In this document: positions 24,667-34,450 of the stretch, piece after piece
Numbering within the stretch: position 1 is the first letter of the stretch
How the letters are laid out: the number at the start of each line of letters is the position of its first letter
DNA from: Thermoguttaceae bacterium
GTDB taxonomy: Bacteria; Planctomycetota; Planctomycetia; Pirellulales; Thermoguttaceae
Direction of reading: 5' to 3'
Length of the DNA: 64,000 nt
Assembly (NCBI GenBank): GCA_017441605.1
Contig: JAFRXD010000077.1
Coordinates: 53,404 to 117,403 of the forward strand
Notes under the pieces: generated by a model
The model's database searches: none
Told to the model about the DNA's origin: nothing
What the model saw: the letters and a program-made list of their open reading frames with translations, nothing else
Position numbers and translations under genes: made by a program

Positions 24667-26243
24667 AGAAAGAACTAGTTAAACGCGCGACGCTCGGCGA
24701 TTCGTCGACCCCTTGGGAAACCCTCCTGGCGGCGGGAACCGAGGCGCTGCGCGAGATCGGGACGAAACTCCCGAAGCCAAAGGCGAATCCCGATTCGATC
24801 CTGTTCTGCGAGCCGGACGAAGGGGACGCGCTAACCGAGGAACAAGCGGACTTCTTTCTCGCCGAACATCATGAATCCGCGACTATAGCGACCGGAAAGC
24901 GGTTTCCCGCGTCTCGAATCGAGCGACTAATGAACTATATGAGTTACTGGTCGCTCGTCAACTTTTTTATGCCCGACAAATTGCGCCGTCTTTGCGGCAA
25001 CGCGGGGCTTTTTCTCGCGCTCGTCTCTCGAAACGACGAATGGAAGCGTAGTTTGTCTCGCTACGAACTTATGTACTATTCGCTCGACCCGGAAACGTTC
25101 GTTCGAGAAACGACGCGCGTCGCGACCGGCAACGCGGAATACGAATTTCGTTACGGCGCGCTCAAGGCGATCAGAAATCGAGGTCCGAATCGAGGGCGCG
25201 AGATATTCGAGCGTCTTTGGGACGACGAGTCTATTTCCAAAAAGAAACGATCCGATCTGCGCCGGGGAATGATCGACGTCCTTGACAAAGGGATTGGCGC
25301 GGAGGATATACCGCTCCTTGAAAAAGCGCTCGAGAGCGAGGACAAGGCTCTTGTTCAACTTGCGACCCACCGTCTCGCGACGATCCCCTCGTCGCGCGTT
25401 TACCGAGACCTTCTCGCGCTCGGAAAGGACGCGCTAACTCTCGACGGACGCCTCGTTTCGCCCGCCTATTCTAAAGCGCTCGAGCGACTGGGCGTCGCCA
25501 ATTACAAAGCCGAGGGCGTTTCGACCGGAGTCGCCCTTTTAGAGGCGACGCCTCTATGCTGCTGGGAAGAATTATTCGACGCGTCCCCCGAAAAAATCGC
25601 GGAGTCGATTCCGTTCTCGCCCGAAACGGAGGCGATATACGCGGGGTGGATTCTTTCTTTCATAAATTATACGATAGAATCCGATTCCTTTCTCGCTTAT
25701 TATAATTTTGACGCCGCGTCCACCCCGGTGAAATGGGCTCGTGTTTTGGAACCGGCGCTCTTGGCGTTGGAATACGGCGAACTTGCCGATAAGACGCTAG
25801 AAGCGTTCCTGACGGATCCAAAAGACAATGATGACTCGCGAACCGAGACCTTCCACTATTACGCGTTGCACGTCGCCTCGAGAGCCGAATTGGAATTTGA
25901 GCTGAAAAAAACGGAGCGAACGATAAAGAACCCTCGCAAGAGGGAGCTCGAGATGTTTTCGCTTCGCGTCGAACGCGAGCCAAAGCCGTGGAGCGACGAG
26001 TTTTGCGACGAGTACTACCGAATCGCGCTCGAAAGCGGACCGGTTCCCCATGAATTTGAGTCGACGTTCGCGGGGAACATAGGTTTCTTCTCGCGTCCTA
26101 TGCGCGAAAAGATTCTGGCGGAATTAAAGAAGAACCCGGACGCGTCGAAACGGCGCAAATCCTCGATTTCGATCGCGGAGTACCAAGCGAGCCGCGCCGA
26201 CGACGTCGAGCGGATTATCGGCGATTATCGACTGGTCGACTAA
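24663..26243 (+). CDS. DUF5691-like alpha-solenoid protein, array copy 6
   Basis: 526 residues with a GTG start that overlaps the stop of the truncated copy. Residues 1-66 are nearly the same as in copy 7 at DNA level (TPWETLLAAGTEALREIGTK, CEPDEGDALTEEQADF), and so are the last ~113 residues (KKTERTIKNPRKRELEMFSL, EPKPWSDEFCDEYYRIALES, ISIAEYQASRADDVERIIGD). The middle (~70-410) is clearly diverged. The protein ends at GDYRLVD without the WIR-type tail of copies 1-3. This end-conserved pattern points to recent duplication followed by middle-region change or gene conversion. Confidence 0.75.
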   Translation: MKKELVKRATLGDSSTPWETLLAAGTEALREIGTKLPKPKANPDSILFCEPDEGDALTEEQADFFLAEHHESATIATGKRFPASRIERLMNYMSYWSLVNFFMPDKLRRLCGNAGLFLALVSRNDEWKRSLSRYELMYYSLDPETFVRETTRVATGNAEYEFRYGALKAIRNRGPNRGREIFERLWDDESISKKKRSDLRRGMIDVLDKGIGAEDIPLLEKALESEDKALVQLATHRLATIPSSRVYRDLLALGKDALTLDGRLVSPAYSKALERLGVANYKAEGVSTGVALLEATPLCCWEELFDASPEKIAESIPFSPETEAIYAGWILSFINYTIESDSFLAYYNFDAASTPVKWARVLEPALLALEYGELADKTLEAFLTDPKDNDDSRTETFHYYALHVASRAELEFELKKTERTIKNPRKRELEMFSLRVEREPKPWSDEFCDEYYRIALESGPVPHEFESTFAGNIGFFSRPMREKILAELKKNPDASKRRKSSISIAEYQASRADDVERIIGDYRLVD

Positions 26244-26326
26244 CCGAATTCGCCCGAGTCCCCGTTCCCGGCGACCCGGCGAAAATTTTGAGCAAACGTT
26301 GAATTGCCCCGCAATCGAGGGACGCG

Positions 26327-27862
26327 ATGAAGAAAGACCTAGTTAAACGCGCGACAATCGGCGACCCCGCGACCCCTTGGGAAACCCTCCTGGCGGCGGG
26401 AACCGAGGCGCTGCGCGAGATCGGGACGAAACTCCCGAAGCCAAAGGCGAATCCCGATTCGATCCTGTTCTGCGAACCGGACGAAGGGGACGCGCTAACC
26501 GAGGAACAAGCGGACTTCTTGCTCGATAACCATTTATTGGCGACGGGAATACCGACCGGCAAGCGATTCCCCTATTCGCGACTCGAGCGTTTGTTGAACT
26601 ATATGGTCGAATGGATTTCTTGCTGTTTCATCTCGAGAAACGAAGCGCGCGCGATTTGCGGCAACGCCGGACTCTTTCTCGCGCTCGCGTCCAATAACGA
26701 CGCTTGGAAACTAGGTTTATTTTACGGCGAGCTAATGTGGGACTCCCTCGCGCCCGACGTTTTTCTTCGAGAAACGTCGCGGGCCGCGGACGACGACCGC
26801 AATCTCGACGTTCGATTGGGCGCGATCGGCGCGCTCCGAAAACGAGATCCCAACAAAGCGCGCGAAAAGATCGAGTCTCTCTGGACCGCCGGGGCGAAAT
26901 CGAAGTTGAAGCTAACGGAACTGCGAACGAAAGCGCTCGCGACTCTAAGAGTCGGTCTTTGCGACGAGGACGTTCCGTTCCTTGAAAGGGCGGTCCAAAC
27001 CGAGGACGTCGACATTTTTCGAGACGCGATTCGACTCCTCGCTCGACTTCCGACGTCGCGCGTTGGTCGAGAACTGCGAGCCCTCGGCGACGCGACGCTA
27101 ACTCGCGACGGGCGTTTCGTTCCGCCCCTTTATTCCCAAGAAATGGCGCGACTTGGGATCCCGAAGCGCGACGGGGTTTTATTGGGCGTCGAAGTCCTGG
27201 GCGCGATTCCGACGGACTACTGGGAGGAGCGATTTGGCGCGACCCCCGAAAAGATCGCCGAATCGATCCCGTTTTTGCCGGAGACGGAACCGATTTACTC
27301 GGGTTGGGTGCTCGCGTTCGCGAAATTCGGCGCGTTCGGCGGATCCGAAAGTTGGGCGCGCGCGTTGGAACCGATCGGTCTGGCGCTGGAGTTCGAGGAA
27401 CTCGAGGACAAGGTCCTAGAAAAATTTATGAAGGAACTCGCGGACGGCTATTCGTCGCGCGCCGATTTGTTTCATCTTTACGCGTTGAACCTCGCGCCTA
27501 AAGCCGAATTGGAATTTAAACTGAAAAAAACGGAGCGAACGATAAAGAACCCTCGCAAGAGGGAACTCGAGATGTTTTCGCTTCGCGTTACGTACGAGCC
27601 AAAGCCGTGGAGCGACGAGTTTTGCGACGAGTACTACCGAATCGCGCTCGAGAGCGGACCGGTTCCCCATGAATTTGAGTCGACGTTCGCGGGTAACATA
27701 AGAAACTTCTCGCGCCCCGTGCGCGAAAAGATTCTGGCGGAATTAAAGAAGAACCCGGACGCGTCGAAACGGCGCAAATCGTCGATTTCGATCGCGGAGT
27801 ACCAAGCGAGCCGCGCCGACGACGTCGAGCGGATTATCGGCGATTATCGACTGGTTGACTAA
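26327..27862 (+). CDS. DUF5691-like alpha-solenoid protein, array copy 7
   Basis: 511 residues beginning MKKDLVKRATIGDPATPWET, identical in its first 23 codons to copies 8 and 9. The N-terminal 66 and the C-terminal ~113 residues match copy 6 almost exactly, apart from short patches such as IRNFSRPVREKI against IGFFSRPMREKI. The central blocks GKRFPYSRL, CGNAGLFLALASN, YSQEMARLGIPKRDG and ETEPIYSGWVLAFAKFGAF are present in diverged form. An 83-bp spacer shared with copies 8 and 9 precedes the ATG. Confidence 0.75.
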   Translation: MKKDLVKRATIGDPATPWETLLAAGTEALREIGTKLPKPKANPDSILFCEPDEGDALTEEQADFLLDNHLLATGIPTGKRFPYSRLERLLNYMVEWISCCFISRNEARAICGNAGLFLALASNNDAWKLGLFYGELMWDSLAPDVFLRETSRAADDDRNLDVRLGAIGALRKRDPNKAREKIESLWTAGAKSKLKLTELRTKALATLRVGLCDEDVPFLERAVQTEDVDIFRDAIRLLARLPTSRVGRELRALGDATLTRDGRFVPPLYSQEMARLGIPKRDGVLLGVEVLGAIPTDYWEERFGATPEKIAESIPFLPETEPIYSGWVLAFAKFGAFGGSESWARALEPIGLALEFEELEDKVLEKFMKELADGYSSRADLFHLYALNLAPKAELEFKLKKTERTIKNPRKRELEMFSLRVTYEPKPWSDEFCDEYYRIALESGPVPHEFESTFAGNIRNFSRPVREKILAELKKNPDASKRRKSSISIAEYQASRADDVERIIGDYRLVD

Positions 27863-27945
27863 CCGAATTCGCCCGAGTCCCCGTTCCCGGCGACCCGACG
27901 AAAATTTTGAACAAACGTTGAATTGCCCCGCAATCGAGGGACGCG

Positions 27946-29481
27946 ATGAAGAAAGACCTAGTTAAACGCGCGACAATCGGCGACCCCGCGACCCCTTGGG
28001 AAACCCTCCTGGCGGTTGGAGCCGAGGCGTTGCGCAAAGCGGGGACGAGTTGTCCGAAGCCTTCGACCGAACCCGAGCAAATCCTCTTTTGCAAACCAGA
28101 CGAGGGAGAAGAGCTCACGGAAGAGCAGGCGGACTTCTTGTTAAAGACATGGTTGTATTCCGTTGGAATCGCGACCGGGAAACGTTTTCCCGCCTCGCGG
28201 ATCCGGCGTCTCTTAAAAGAAATCAACGAATGGGCGTCTTTCCATTCTCGAACGGACGAGGAGATGCGAAGGTTTTGTGGAAACTCGGGTTTGTTTCTCG
28301 CGTTTCTCTCAAACAGGGAGTGTTGGCCGTTCTACTTGCCGAATCGCGAATTAATCTACGATTCGCTCGATTTCGAAACGTTCTCGCGAGTGGCGAGGCA
28401 AGACGCGCTCAATAACCCGAAGCGTAGTTGGGAAGCGCTAAGAGCGCTCAGGAAACGAGATCCCGACAAGGGTCGCGACGTCTTCGAGCAACTTTGGAAC
28501 GAGCCGGAGAATTCGCGGAAGAAAGAGGAGAGAACGCGGCTGGGACTCGTCAACAGTTTGGAAGTTGAACTTGACGACGCGGATCTTCCGTTTCTCGAAA
28601 GAGCGCTTCGAACCGAGGACGAAGAAATTGTTCGCGCCGCGGTCGGGTTTCTCGTCCAACTTCCAAAATCCGCCGTTGGTCGACAAATTCGAGCGCTCGG
28701 AGACGCGATACTAACTCGCGATGGGGGTTTTACGCCCCCCGTTTATTCCAAAGAATTGGAGAAACTTGGTTTTCCAAAACGCGAAGGCGTCTTATTAGGA
28801 GTCGAGGTTATTGGGCAGATTCCTTTGGACTATTGGGAGGAGCGATTTGGAATCGAGCCTAGAAAAATCGCCGAAAAGATCCCGTTTTCGCCCGAGACGG
28901 AACCGATATACGCGGGGTGGTTTTGCTCGTTCAGTCATTTTCTCTTTCACAATGTCCCCAGATTCTCCGAGTGGGGGATTGTCCTGACAACGCTGTTGAT
29001 CGCCTTGGAATTCGACGGACTCGCCGATCGGGAATTAGAGGATTTTTTAAAAGAGCGCGCCGGGGCTCCTTGCACTCCGACGGACGTATTTGACGGGCGG
29101 TCGGGACGTTACGCTTTGGACGCGTTTCTAGAACTCAAATTTAAAAGATTGGAACGAACGGTAAAAAGCGCGCGCAAAAGAGAATTCGAGAAATTTACGT
29201 TTCGCGTTCGATATTACCCTAAACCGTGGAGCGACGAGTTCTGCGACGAGTATTATCGCATGGCGCTCGAGAACGGCTCCGTTCCCTACGACTTCAAGTT
29301 GCGATTCGCCGGGAACATTGGCGAATTTCCCCGCCCAAAGCGCGAAAAGATACTCGCCGAACTAAGGAAAAACTCGGACGATTCGAAACGGAGCAAAGCG
29401 CTGATCTCGACCGCCGAGCGCAACGCGAGTCGCGCCGAGGAAGTCGAGCGGATTATTGGCGATTATCGCCTAATGGACTGA
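27946..29481 (+). CDS. DUF5691-like alpha-solenoid protein, array copy 8
   Basis: 511 residues. The first ~69 bases of the coding sequence and the 83-bp spacer before it are almost identical to those of copies 7 and 9, after which the sequence diverges (KAGTSCPKPSTEPEQILFCK). Family blocks GKRFPASRI, CGNSGLFLAFLSN, LRKRDPDKGRDVFEQLW, VYSKELEKLGFPKREG, ETEPIYAGWFCSF, PKPWSDEFCDEYY and VERIIGDYRLMD are seen. VARQDALNNPKRS replaces the common RETTRVA block. Its C-terminus is a diverged version of those of copies 6 and 7. Confidence 0.75.
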   Translation: MKKDLVKRATIGDPATPWETLLAVGAEALRKAGTSCPKPSTEPEQILFCKPDEGEELTEEQADFLLKTWLYSVGIATGKRFPASRIRRLLKEINEWASFHSRTDEEMRRFCGNSGLFLAFLSNRECWPFYLPNRELIYDSLDFETFSRVARQDALNNPKRSWEALRALRKRDPDKGRDVFEQLWNEPENSRKKEERTRLGLVNSLEVELDDADLPFLERALRTEDEEIVRAAVGFLVQLPKSAVGRQIRALGDAILTRDGGFTPPVYSKELEKLGFPKREGVLLGVEVIGQIPLDYWEERFGIEPRKIAEKIPFSPETEPIYAGWFCSFSHFLFHNVPRFSEWGIVLTTLLIALEFDGLADRELEDFLKERAGAPCTPTDVFDGRSGRYALDAFLELKFKRLERTVKSARKREFEKFTFRVRYYPKPWSDEFCDEYYRMALENGSVPYDFKLRFAGNIGEFPRPKREKILAELRKNSDDSKRSKALISTAERNASRAEEVERIIGDYRLMD

Positions 29482-29566
29482 AAACGCCTTTACCCGAGTC
29501 CCCGTTCCCGGCGACCCGGCGAAAATTTTGAGCAAACGTTGAATTGCCCCGCAATCGAGTGACGCG

Positions 29567-31102
29567 ATGAAGAAAGACCTAGTTAAACGCGCGACAATCG
29601 GCGACCCCGCGACCCCTTGGGAAACCCTCCTGGCGTTGGGCGCGGAGGCGTTGCGAGGAATTGGCGAGAAATGTCCCAAGCCGACGATCGATCCGAACTC
29701 CGTTCTCTTTTGCGAACCGGACGAAGGGGACGCGCTAACCGAGGAACAAGCGGATCGTTTGCTCGGTCCGTTTAAGGAAGAATTTCACACTATCGGATAT
29801 ACCGTTGGAAAACGCTTTCCGGCGTCGCGAATCCCGCGTCTATTGAACTATTTGAAATGTGCTAATTTCGCCGAGGAGACTTTTCGACAAATACTTGGCA
29901 AAGGGGGGATGTTTCTCGCGCTCGTATCGCGCGAGATATCGTTGACGCCCCGTCGGTTTCTCTACGAAGCGCTCGCCCCGGAATTGCTCGAGCGCGAGGC
30001 GTCGCGGGTCGCGATGGGCGACGGGAACCCTTGGGATCGTACCGTCGCCGTTCGCGCGCTTTGGGAGCGAGACCCGGAAAAAGGTCGCGCGCTGTTTCGG
30101 CAAGTCTGGAACTCCGCCGAAAAGTCGCGCAAAGACGGGGAAAAACTGCGCTTTAATTTGATCGAAAGCCTCGTCGACCTATTCGGAGACGAGGACGTCT
30201 CGTTCTTGGAAGACGCGCTCGAGAACGAGAAACCGAAGGTCGTTCGGATAATCGTCCGGGCGCTCGCGCAAATTCCCAATTCCCGCGTCGCCCAAACGTT
30301 GCGCTCGATCGGAGACTCGATCCTCGCGCCCGACGGGCGATTCGTTCCCCCGCGCTATTCCGACGAGTTGAAGAAACTTGGTTTTCCCAAAGTTTCGAGT
30401 TCGGTTTTAGGAGCGCTCGTTCTGAGCTTAATCCCGTTGGCGCGCTGGGAAGAGCGATTCGCGCTTTCCCCGGAAGAAATCGCGCTTCGGGTTCCGTTGT
30501 CTCTTGAAACGGTCGCGATTTACGCCGGATGGACGACGGCCTTTGCCAATTTCGGCGGGCAAGCCGTATGGGTTCGCGCGCTGAAACCGTTCGAGCTGGC
30601 GATCCATGGCGTTTGCGCGCGAGACAAAGAATTGACCGCCTTTGTTCGCTCGTTTTACGACGACTATAGATCGAACGAAAAAACCAAGAGCTATTTTGAC
30701 GGCAATTACCGATACTGGTCGCTTATGGAAGACGTCGATTCCCAAACTGCGTTAGAAATAGAGTTGGAAATAGAGTGCGGTTCAATAAAAGACGAGCGCA
30801 AGCGGGAAATCAAAGGAATGCCGCGACGCATGTGGCGAGAACCGCGTCCTTGGAGCGAGGCGTTTTGCGAGGAAGTCTTTCGCGTCTCGTTCGAGAATGG
30901 TCCCATTTCCAACGAGTTGGAATCGGAACTCGTCCTGCATATTAGAAATTTTCCAATTCCTATGAGAAAGAAAATTATCGACGAATTGAAAAAGAATCCG
31001 AACGCCTCCAAACGGCGCCCCGCGTCGATCAAGGCGGCGGAGCGCAAAGTAAAGCTCCTAGACGAGATGGAGCGATTTATCGAGGAATGTCGAAGGAGTT
31101 AG
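29567..31102 (+). CDS. DUF5691-like alpha-solenoid protein, array copy 9
   Basis: 511 residues with the same start segment as copies 7 and 8 and the shared 85-bp spacer in front. A second identical patch with copies 6 and 7 encodes CEPDEGDALTEEQAD. The rest is diverged: GKRFPASRI, LGKGGMFLALVSRE in place of CGNAGLFLA, FGDEDVSFLEDALENEKPKV, RYSDELKKLGFPKVSSS and EPRPWSEAFCEEVF. The end is unusual for the array: VKLLDEMERFIEECRRS replaces the RFGDYR-type ending. The next spacer (58 bases) is not of the shared type, so this copy closes the recently duplicated group. Confidence 0.73.
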   Translation: MKKDLVKRATIGDPATPWETLLALGAEALRGIGEKCPKPTIDPNSVLFCEPDEGDALTEEQADRLLGPFKEEFHTIGYTVGKRFPASRIPRLLNYLKCANFAEETFRQILGKGGMFLALVSREISLTPRRFLYEALAPELLEREASRVAMGDGNPWDRTVAVRALWERDPEKGRALFRQVWNSAEKSRKDGEKLRFNLIESLVDLFGDEDVSFLEDALENEKPKVVRIIVRALAQIPNSRVAQTLRSIGDSILAPDGRFVPPRYSDELKKLGFPKVSSSVLGALVLSLIPLARWEERFALSPEEIALRVPLSLETVAIYAGWTTAFANFGGQAVWVRALKPFELAIHGVCARDKELTAFVRSFYDDYRSNEKTKSYFDGNYRYWSLMEDVDSQTALEIELEIECGSIKDERKREIKGMPRRMWREPRPWSEAFCEEVFRVSFENGPISNELESELVLHIRNFPIPMRKKIIDELKKNPNASKRRPASIKAAERKVKLLDEMERFIEECRRS

Positions 31103-31160
31103 GCGCGAATCCTTTTTGCGAGGAAGCGCTCCTCCGAAGAATCTAAACGAAGATACGGCA

Positions 31161-32774
31161 ATGAACCGAGACCTAGTTCAACTCGCGACGCTTGGCGATT
31201 CGTCGAGCCCTTGGAAGACCCTGTTGCGCGCCGGGGCGGAGTCGCTGCGCGACCAAGCCAAGACTTGCCCTACCCCGGAGGGCGCTGCGGCGGACGTCCT
31301 CGTCTTCTTTCGCCCCGACGACCGCGAGCCGATCCCGGACGAACAAGCGCGCTTCCTTCTCGAGACCTATCAACTTCGGGTCGCGGCGGCGTTTGGGAAA
31401 CGGTTTCCCGAGTTCCGCCTGGGCTGGCTCTTGAATCGGATCGGCTACGTTTACAACCTTTACGGGGCGCCGGTTCGCTGGTCCGACGAAGAGCTCGAGG
31501 CGCTCGCCGGAACCGCCGGGCGGTTCCGCGCCCTTTTCGTCGAGCCCGAGGAGACGCGGCGCGCGCTCCCTCCCCGATTCCCCTACGAGGGGCTCGACGA
31601 CCCCTCGCTAACCCGCCTCGTCCCGCGAGTCGTTCGGAGCCAAGCGCCCTATCGCTCGCGGTTCGGCGCGCTTAGCGAGCTGCGCGCCCGCGATCCCGCC
31701 GCCGGGCGCGAACTGCTCGAGAGCGTTTGGGACGGCGAGGGATTGGTCGGGGAACAAAAGCTTCCGGCGGTTCGCGAGGCGCTCCTCCCCGCGCTTTGGC
31801 TCGGGCTCGGTCCCGAGGACGTCCCGTTTCTCGAAAACGCGCTCGAAAAAACCTCGATCGCGACCGTTCGAATCGCGATCAAGATGCTGGCGACGCTCCC
31901 CAACTCGATTTACTACGGCAAGTTGCGAGACGTCGCCGATTCGGTTCTGACCGACGCCGGGCGGTTCGCCCCTCCCGAGAATTCCGCCGAATTGAAGAGA
32001 ATCGGATTTCCAAAGAGCGAGCCCTCCGTCTTGGGCGCGCGGATTTTGGGAACCGTTCCGTTGCGCCATTGGGAGGAGCGCTTCGCCGCGACGCCCGAGG
32101 AGCTCGCGAACCGGATTCCCCTATCGGACGAAACGGAGCCGATTTACGCGGGGTGGCTCGTCGGGTTCGCGAATTTCGGCGCCGGGGTCGAATGGGTTCG
32201 CGCCCTCTCCGGGTTCGGGGAGCGGCTCGCCCTCGAGACGGTCGTCGACAAGGACCTCGAAGGGTTTATGAACAAGTGGGACAACGAGTGCGGCGAGAGT
32301 TACGCCAGTATTTTCGAGCGCCGCGAGGACAATATGTCCCCGGAAACGGCGACTCGTCGCGCCCTGGCGAAAGTCGATCGGGAATATAAAGGCTCGCGAA
32401 GGGATCTACAACGGTTCCTCGTCCGAACGATTTACGAGCCGACCCCTTGGAGCGACGCCTTTTGCGAGGAGTACTATCGATTCGTCTTCGAGAACGGTCC
32501 GATTTACCCCGAGTTCGAGCGCGCGATCGCGGTCGACCTCGATATGTTCCCCCGCGCTATGCGCGAGCGGATCGTCGCGACGCTGACCGCGAGCGCGAAC
32601 CAGTCGTCGGAACATAAGAGATCGCTCGCGTTCGCGATAGAGCTCGCCAAAAACGTCGACGAAAGCGAGCGCCTCTTCGGGGAGTTTCGAGGCAATTTGA
32701 ACCCAAGACATTTGGACTGGGCGCTTGACGATATTCTGCCTTGGCGTCGGCGCGATTTCGAAGGGCGGAGCTAG
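31161..32774 (+). CDS. DUF5691-like alpha-solenoid protein, array copy 10
   Basis: 537 residues from ATG 31161 (MNRDLVQLATLGDSSSPWKT); an open frame back to 31116 adds 15 residues without family match. Blocks include FRPDDREPIPDEQARFLL, GKRFPEFRL, LAGTAGRFRALFVE (unusual GTAGRF for CGNAGRF), LRARDPAAGRELLES, DVPFLENALEK, NSAELKRIGFPKSEP, ETEPIYAGWLVGFANFGA, YEPTPWSDAFCEEYYRFVF and LDMFPRAMRERI. The tail ILPWRRRDFEGRS is shared with copy 11 (ILPWRPEQFEGRV), making these two a subgroup at the 3' end of the array. Confidence 0.75.
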   Translation: MNRDLVQLATLGDSSSPWKTLLRAGAESLRDQAKTCPTPEGAAADVLVFFRPDDREPIPDEQARFLLETYQLRVAAAFGKRFPEFRLGWLLNRIGYVYNLYGAPVRWSDEELEALAGTAGRFRALFVEPEETRRALPPRFPYEGLDDPSLTRLVPRVVRSQAPYRSRFGALSELRARDPAAGRELLESVWDGEGLVGEQKLPAVREALLPALWLGLGPEDVPFLENALEKTSIATVRIAIKMLATLPNSIYYGKLRDVADSVLTDAGRFAPPENSAELKRIGFPKSEPSVLGARILGTVPLRHWEERFAATPEELANRIPLSDETEPIYAGWLVGFANFGAGVEWVRALSGFGERLALETVVDKDLEGFMNKWDNECGESYASIFERREDNMSPETATRRALAKVDREYKGSRRDLQRFLVRTIYEPTPWSDAFCEEYYRFVFENGPIYPEFERAIAVDLDMFPRAMRERIVATLTASANQSSEHKRSLAFAIELAKNVDESERLFGEFRGNLNPRHLDWALDDILPWRRRDFEGRS

Positions 32775-32784
32775 GTCTGGAGCG

Positions 32785-34395
32785 ATGAATCGAGAACTTG
32801 TGAAAACCGCGACGACCGGGGGCGCGAACTCCCCTTGGGAAACGCTGTTGCGCGCCGGGGCGGAGGTCTTGCGCGAGGCGGCGAACGGCTGTCCGAAGCC
32901 GACGGCGCGCGAACCGATCGCGTTCTTTGCTCCCGACGCGAGCGAGACGATGACCGAAGCGCAAGCCGATTTTCTTCTCAAAACCCGACAATTACCCTTC
33001 GGCGCGGCGACTGGCAAGCGATTTCCACCCTCCCGACTTTTGGCGTTTTTGGATCGCGTTTCCGGCGAGAATTGGGAATTCAATTCGTCGCGGCGATTAT
33101 CGGAAAAGGCGCTCGCGAGTCTCGGCGGCGCGGGGGCGCGACTTCTCGCGCTCTACTCGAACAACGCGGTCTGGAAGCGCGTTTTGCCCGCCGAGTTTCC
33201 GTACGCGACTCTAGACGACGAAACGTTCCTTCGCGAAACGACGCGCGTCGCGGAAAGCTCGGCGAGCCCGAGAGTTCGCGCCAAAGCCCTTCGCGCGCTC
33301 GCGAGTCGTTTTCCCGACGCGAGTCGCCGAGTTCTCGAGCGCGTTTGGGACGGAAACGAAACGATCGACGCGAAGAAATTGGCGGCGCTTCAGGGGGCGT
33401 TGATTCCGACCGTTTGGGTCGGGCTTAGCGCGGCGGACGTTCCGTTCTTAGAGGAAAAAGCCCTAAATAGTTCGGTGGCGGTCGCGCGGGTCGCGATCAA
33501 AATGTTGGCGACGATCCCCGAATCTCGTTACTATCGAGAATTGCGCGAGTTAGCGGACGCGCTTGTAACCGACGACGGGAAGTTCGTCCCGCCGACGTAT
33601 TCCCGGGAGTTGAAAAAACTGGGATTTCCCAAGCGCGACGATCGCGAACTAGGCGCCAGAATTATCGGAACGATTCCTTTGTCCCATTGGGAAAAGCGCT
33701 TTGAAGCCGCGCCGGAGGAGATCGTCGAGCGCTTTTCCGACGATTACGGACAAGAGCCTATTTTTGCGGGCTGGCGCGCGGCCTTGGTTCATTTCGGCGC
33801 CGGAGTCGAATGGGTTCGCGCGCTTAATGCGTCCTGTCCGGGACGAAGGATTACGGAGTTTTCCGATCAAACCCTAATGTCCTTTATTAACGACTCCAAC
33901 AACGAGTACGGGACGTCCGTTTGGTTCGCGTTTTCCCAACGGGCGGGACAAATGGCGCCGGAAACGGAGGCGGTCAAATACGTTCGCGTCAACCGCGACT
34001 TAGCGTCGGGGGCGCGCGAAAAAGACTTCGCGGAGTTGACCGCTTGCGAGGAATACAATCCGAACCCTTGGAGCGACGAGTTGTGCAAAGAGCGCTTTCG
34101 ACTCGCGTTCGAGGAGCCCGCCTCCCTGAACAACGCCGAGAGGGTCGCGTGGCAAATAGAAGCGTTTCCTCGCGCGATGCGGGACAAGATCGTCGCGGAA
34201 CTGGAACGGCTCGCGAACCGAAATCGCGCTTTTGCCGAGCCGCTCGAAGTCGCTCGCGAGAACGCGAGCAAAATCAATTGCGCCGAACAACTTTTCGGCG
34301 AGTTTCACCGGAAGAGCTTGGATCGCTCGTTGTTTGCCGACGAACTCGACGAGATTCTTCCTTGGCGACCGGAACAATTTGAGGGACGAGTTTGA
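32785..34395 (+). CDS. DUF5691-like alpha-solenoid protein, array copy 11
   Basis: 536 residues from ATG 32785 (MNRELVKTATTGGANSPWET); the start is preceded by GGTCTGGAG. It contains FFAPDASETMTEAQADFLL, GKRFPPSRL, LGGAGARLLALYS, FLRETTRVA, DVPFLEEKALN, TYSRELKKLGFPKRDD, EPIFAGWRAALVHFGAGVEW, NPNPWSDELCKERF and EQLFGEFHRKSL. It is the last copy; the DUF5682-like gene starts 55 bases later. The copy 10/11 similarity (KMLATLPNSIYYGKLRDVAD against KMLATIPESRYYRELRELAD) supports a local duplication independent of copies 6-9. Confidence 0.75.
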   Translation: MNRELVKTATTGGANSPWETLLRAGAEVLREAANGCPKPTAREPIAFFAPDASETMTEAQADFLLKTRQLPFGAATGKRFPPSRLLAFLDRVSGENWEFNSSRRLSEKALASLGGAGARLLALYSNNAVWKRVLPAEFPYATLDDETFLRETTRVAESSASPRVRAKALRALASRFPDASRRVLERVWDGNETIDAKKLAALQGALIPTVWVGLSAADVPFLEEKALNSSVAVARVAIKMLATIPESRYYRELRELADALVTDDGKFVPPTYSRELKKLGFPKRDDRELGARIIGTIPLSHWEKRFEAAPEEIVERFSDDYGQEPIFAGWRAALVHFGAGVEWVRALNASCPGRRITEFSDQTLMSFINDSNNEYGTSVWFAFSQRAGQMAPETEAVKYVRVNRDLASGAREKDFAELTACEEYNPNPWSDELCKERFRLAFEEPASLNNAERVAWQIEAFPRAMRDKIVAELERLANRNRAFAEPLEVARENASKINCAEQLFGEFHRKSLDRSLFADELDEILPWRPEQFEGRV

Positions 34396-34450
34396 CGACC
34401 AATTCTTGTCGCGCCTCGGCGCGGCGCCATAAAGATTATTTGCGCGACCA

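Noticed and set aside
17867..34395. The tandem array as an assembly artefact
   Set aside because: The copies differ strongly in their middles and in spacer type, which a collapsed or duplicated assembly would not produce. Only copies 6-9 have stretches similar enough to need long-read confirmation.
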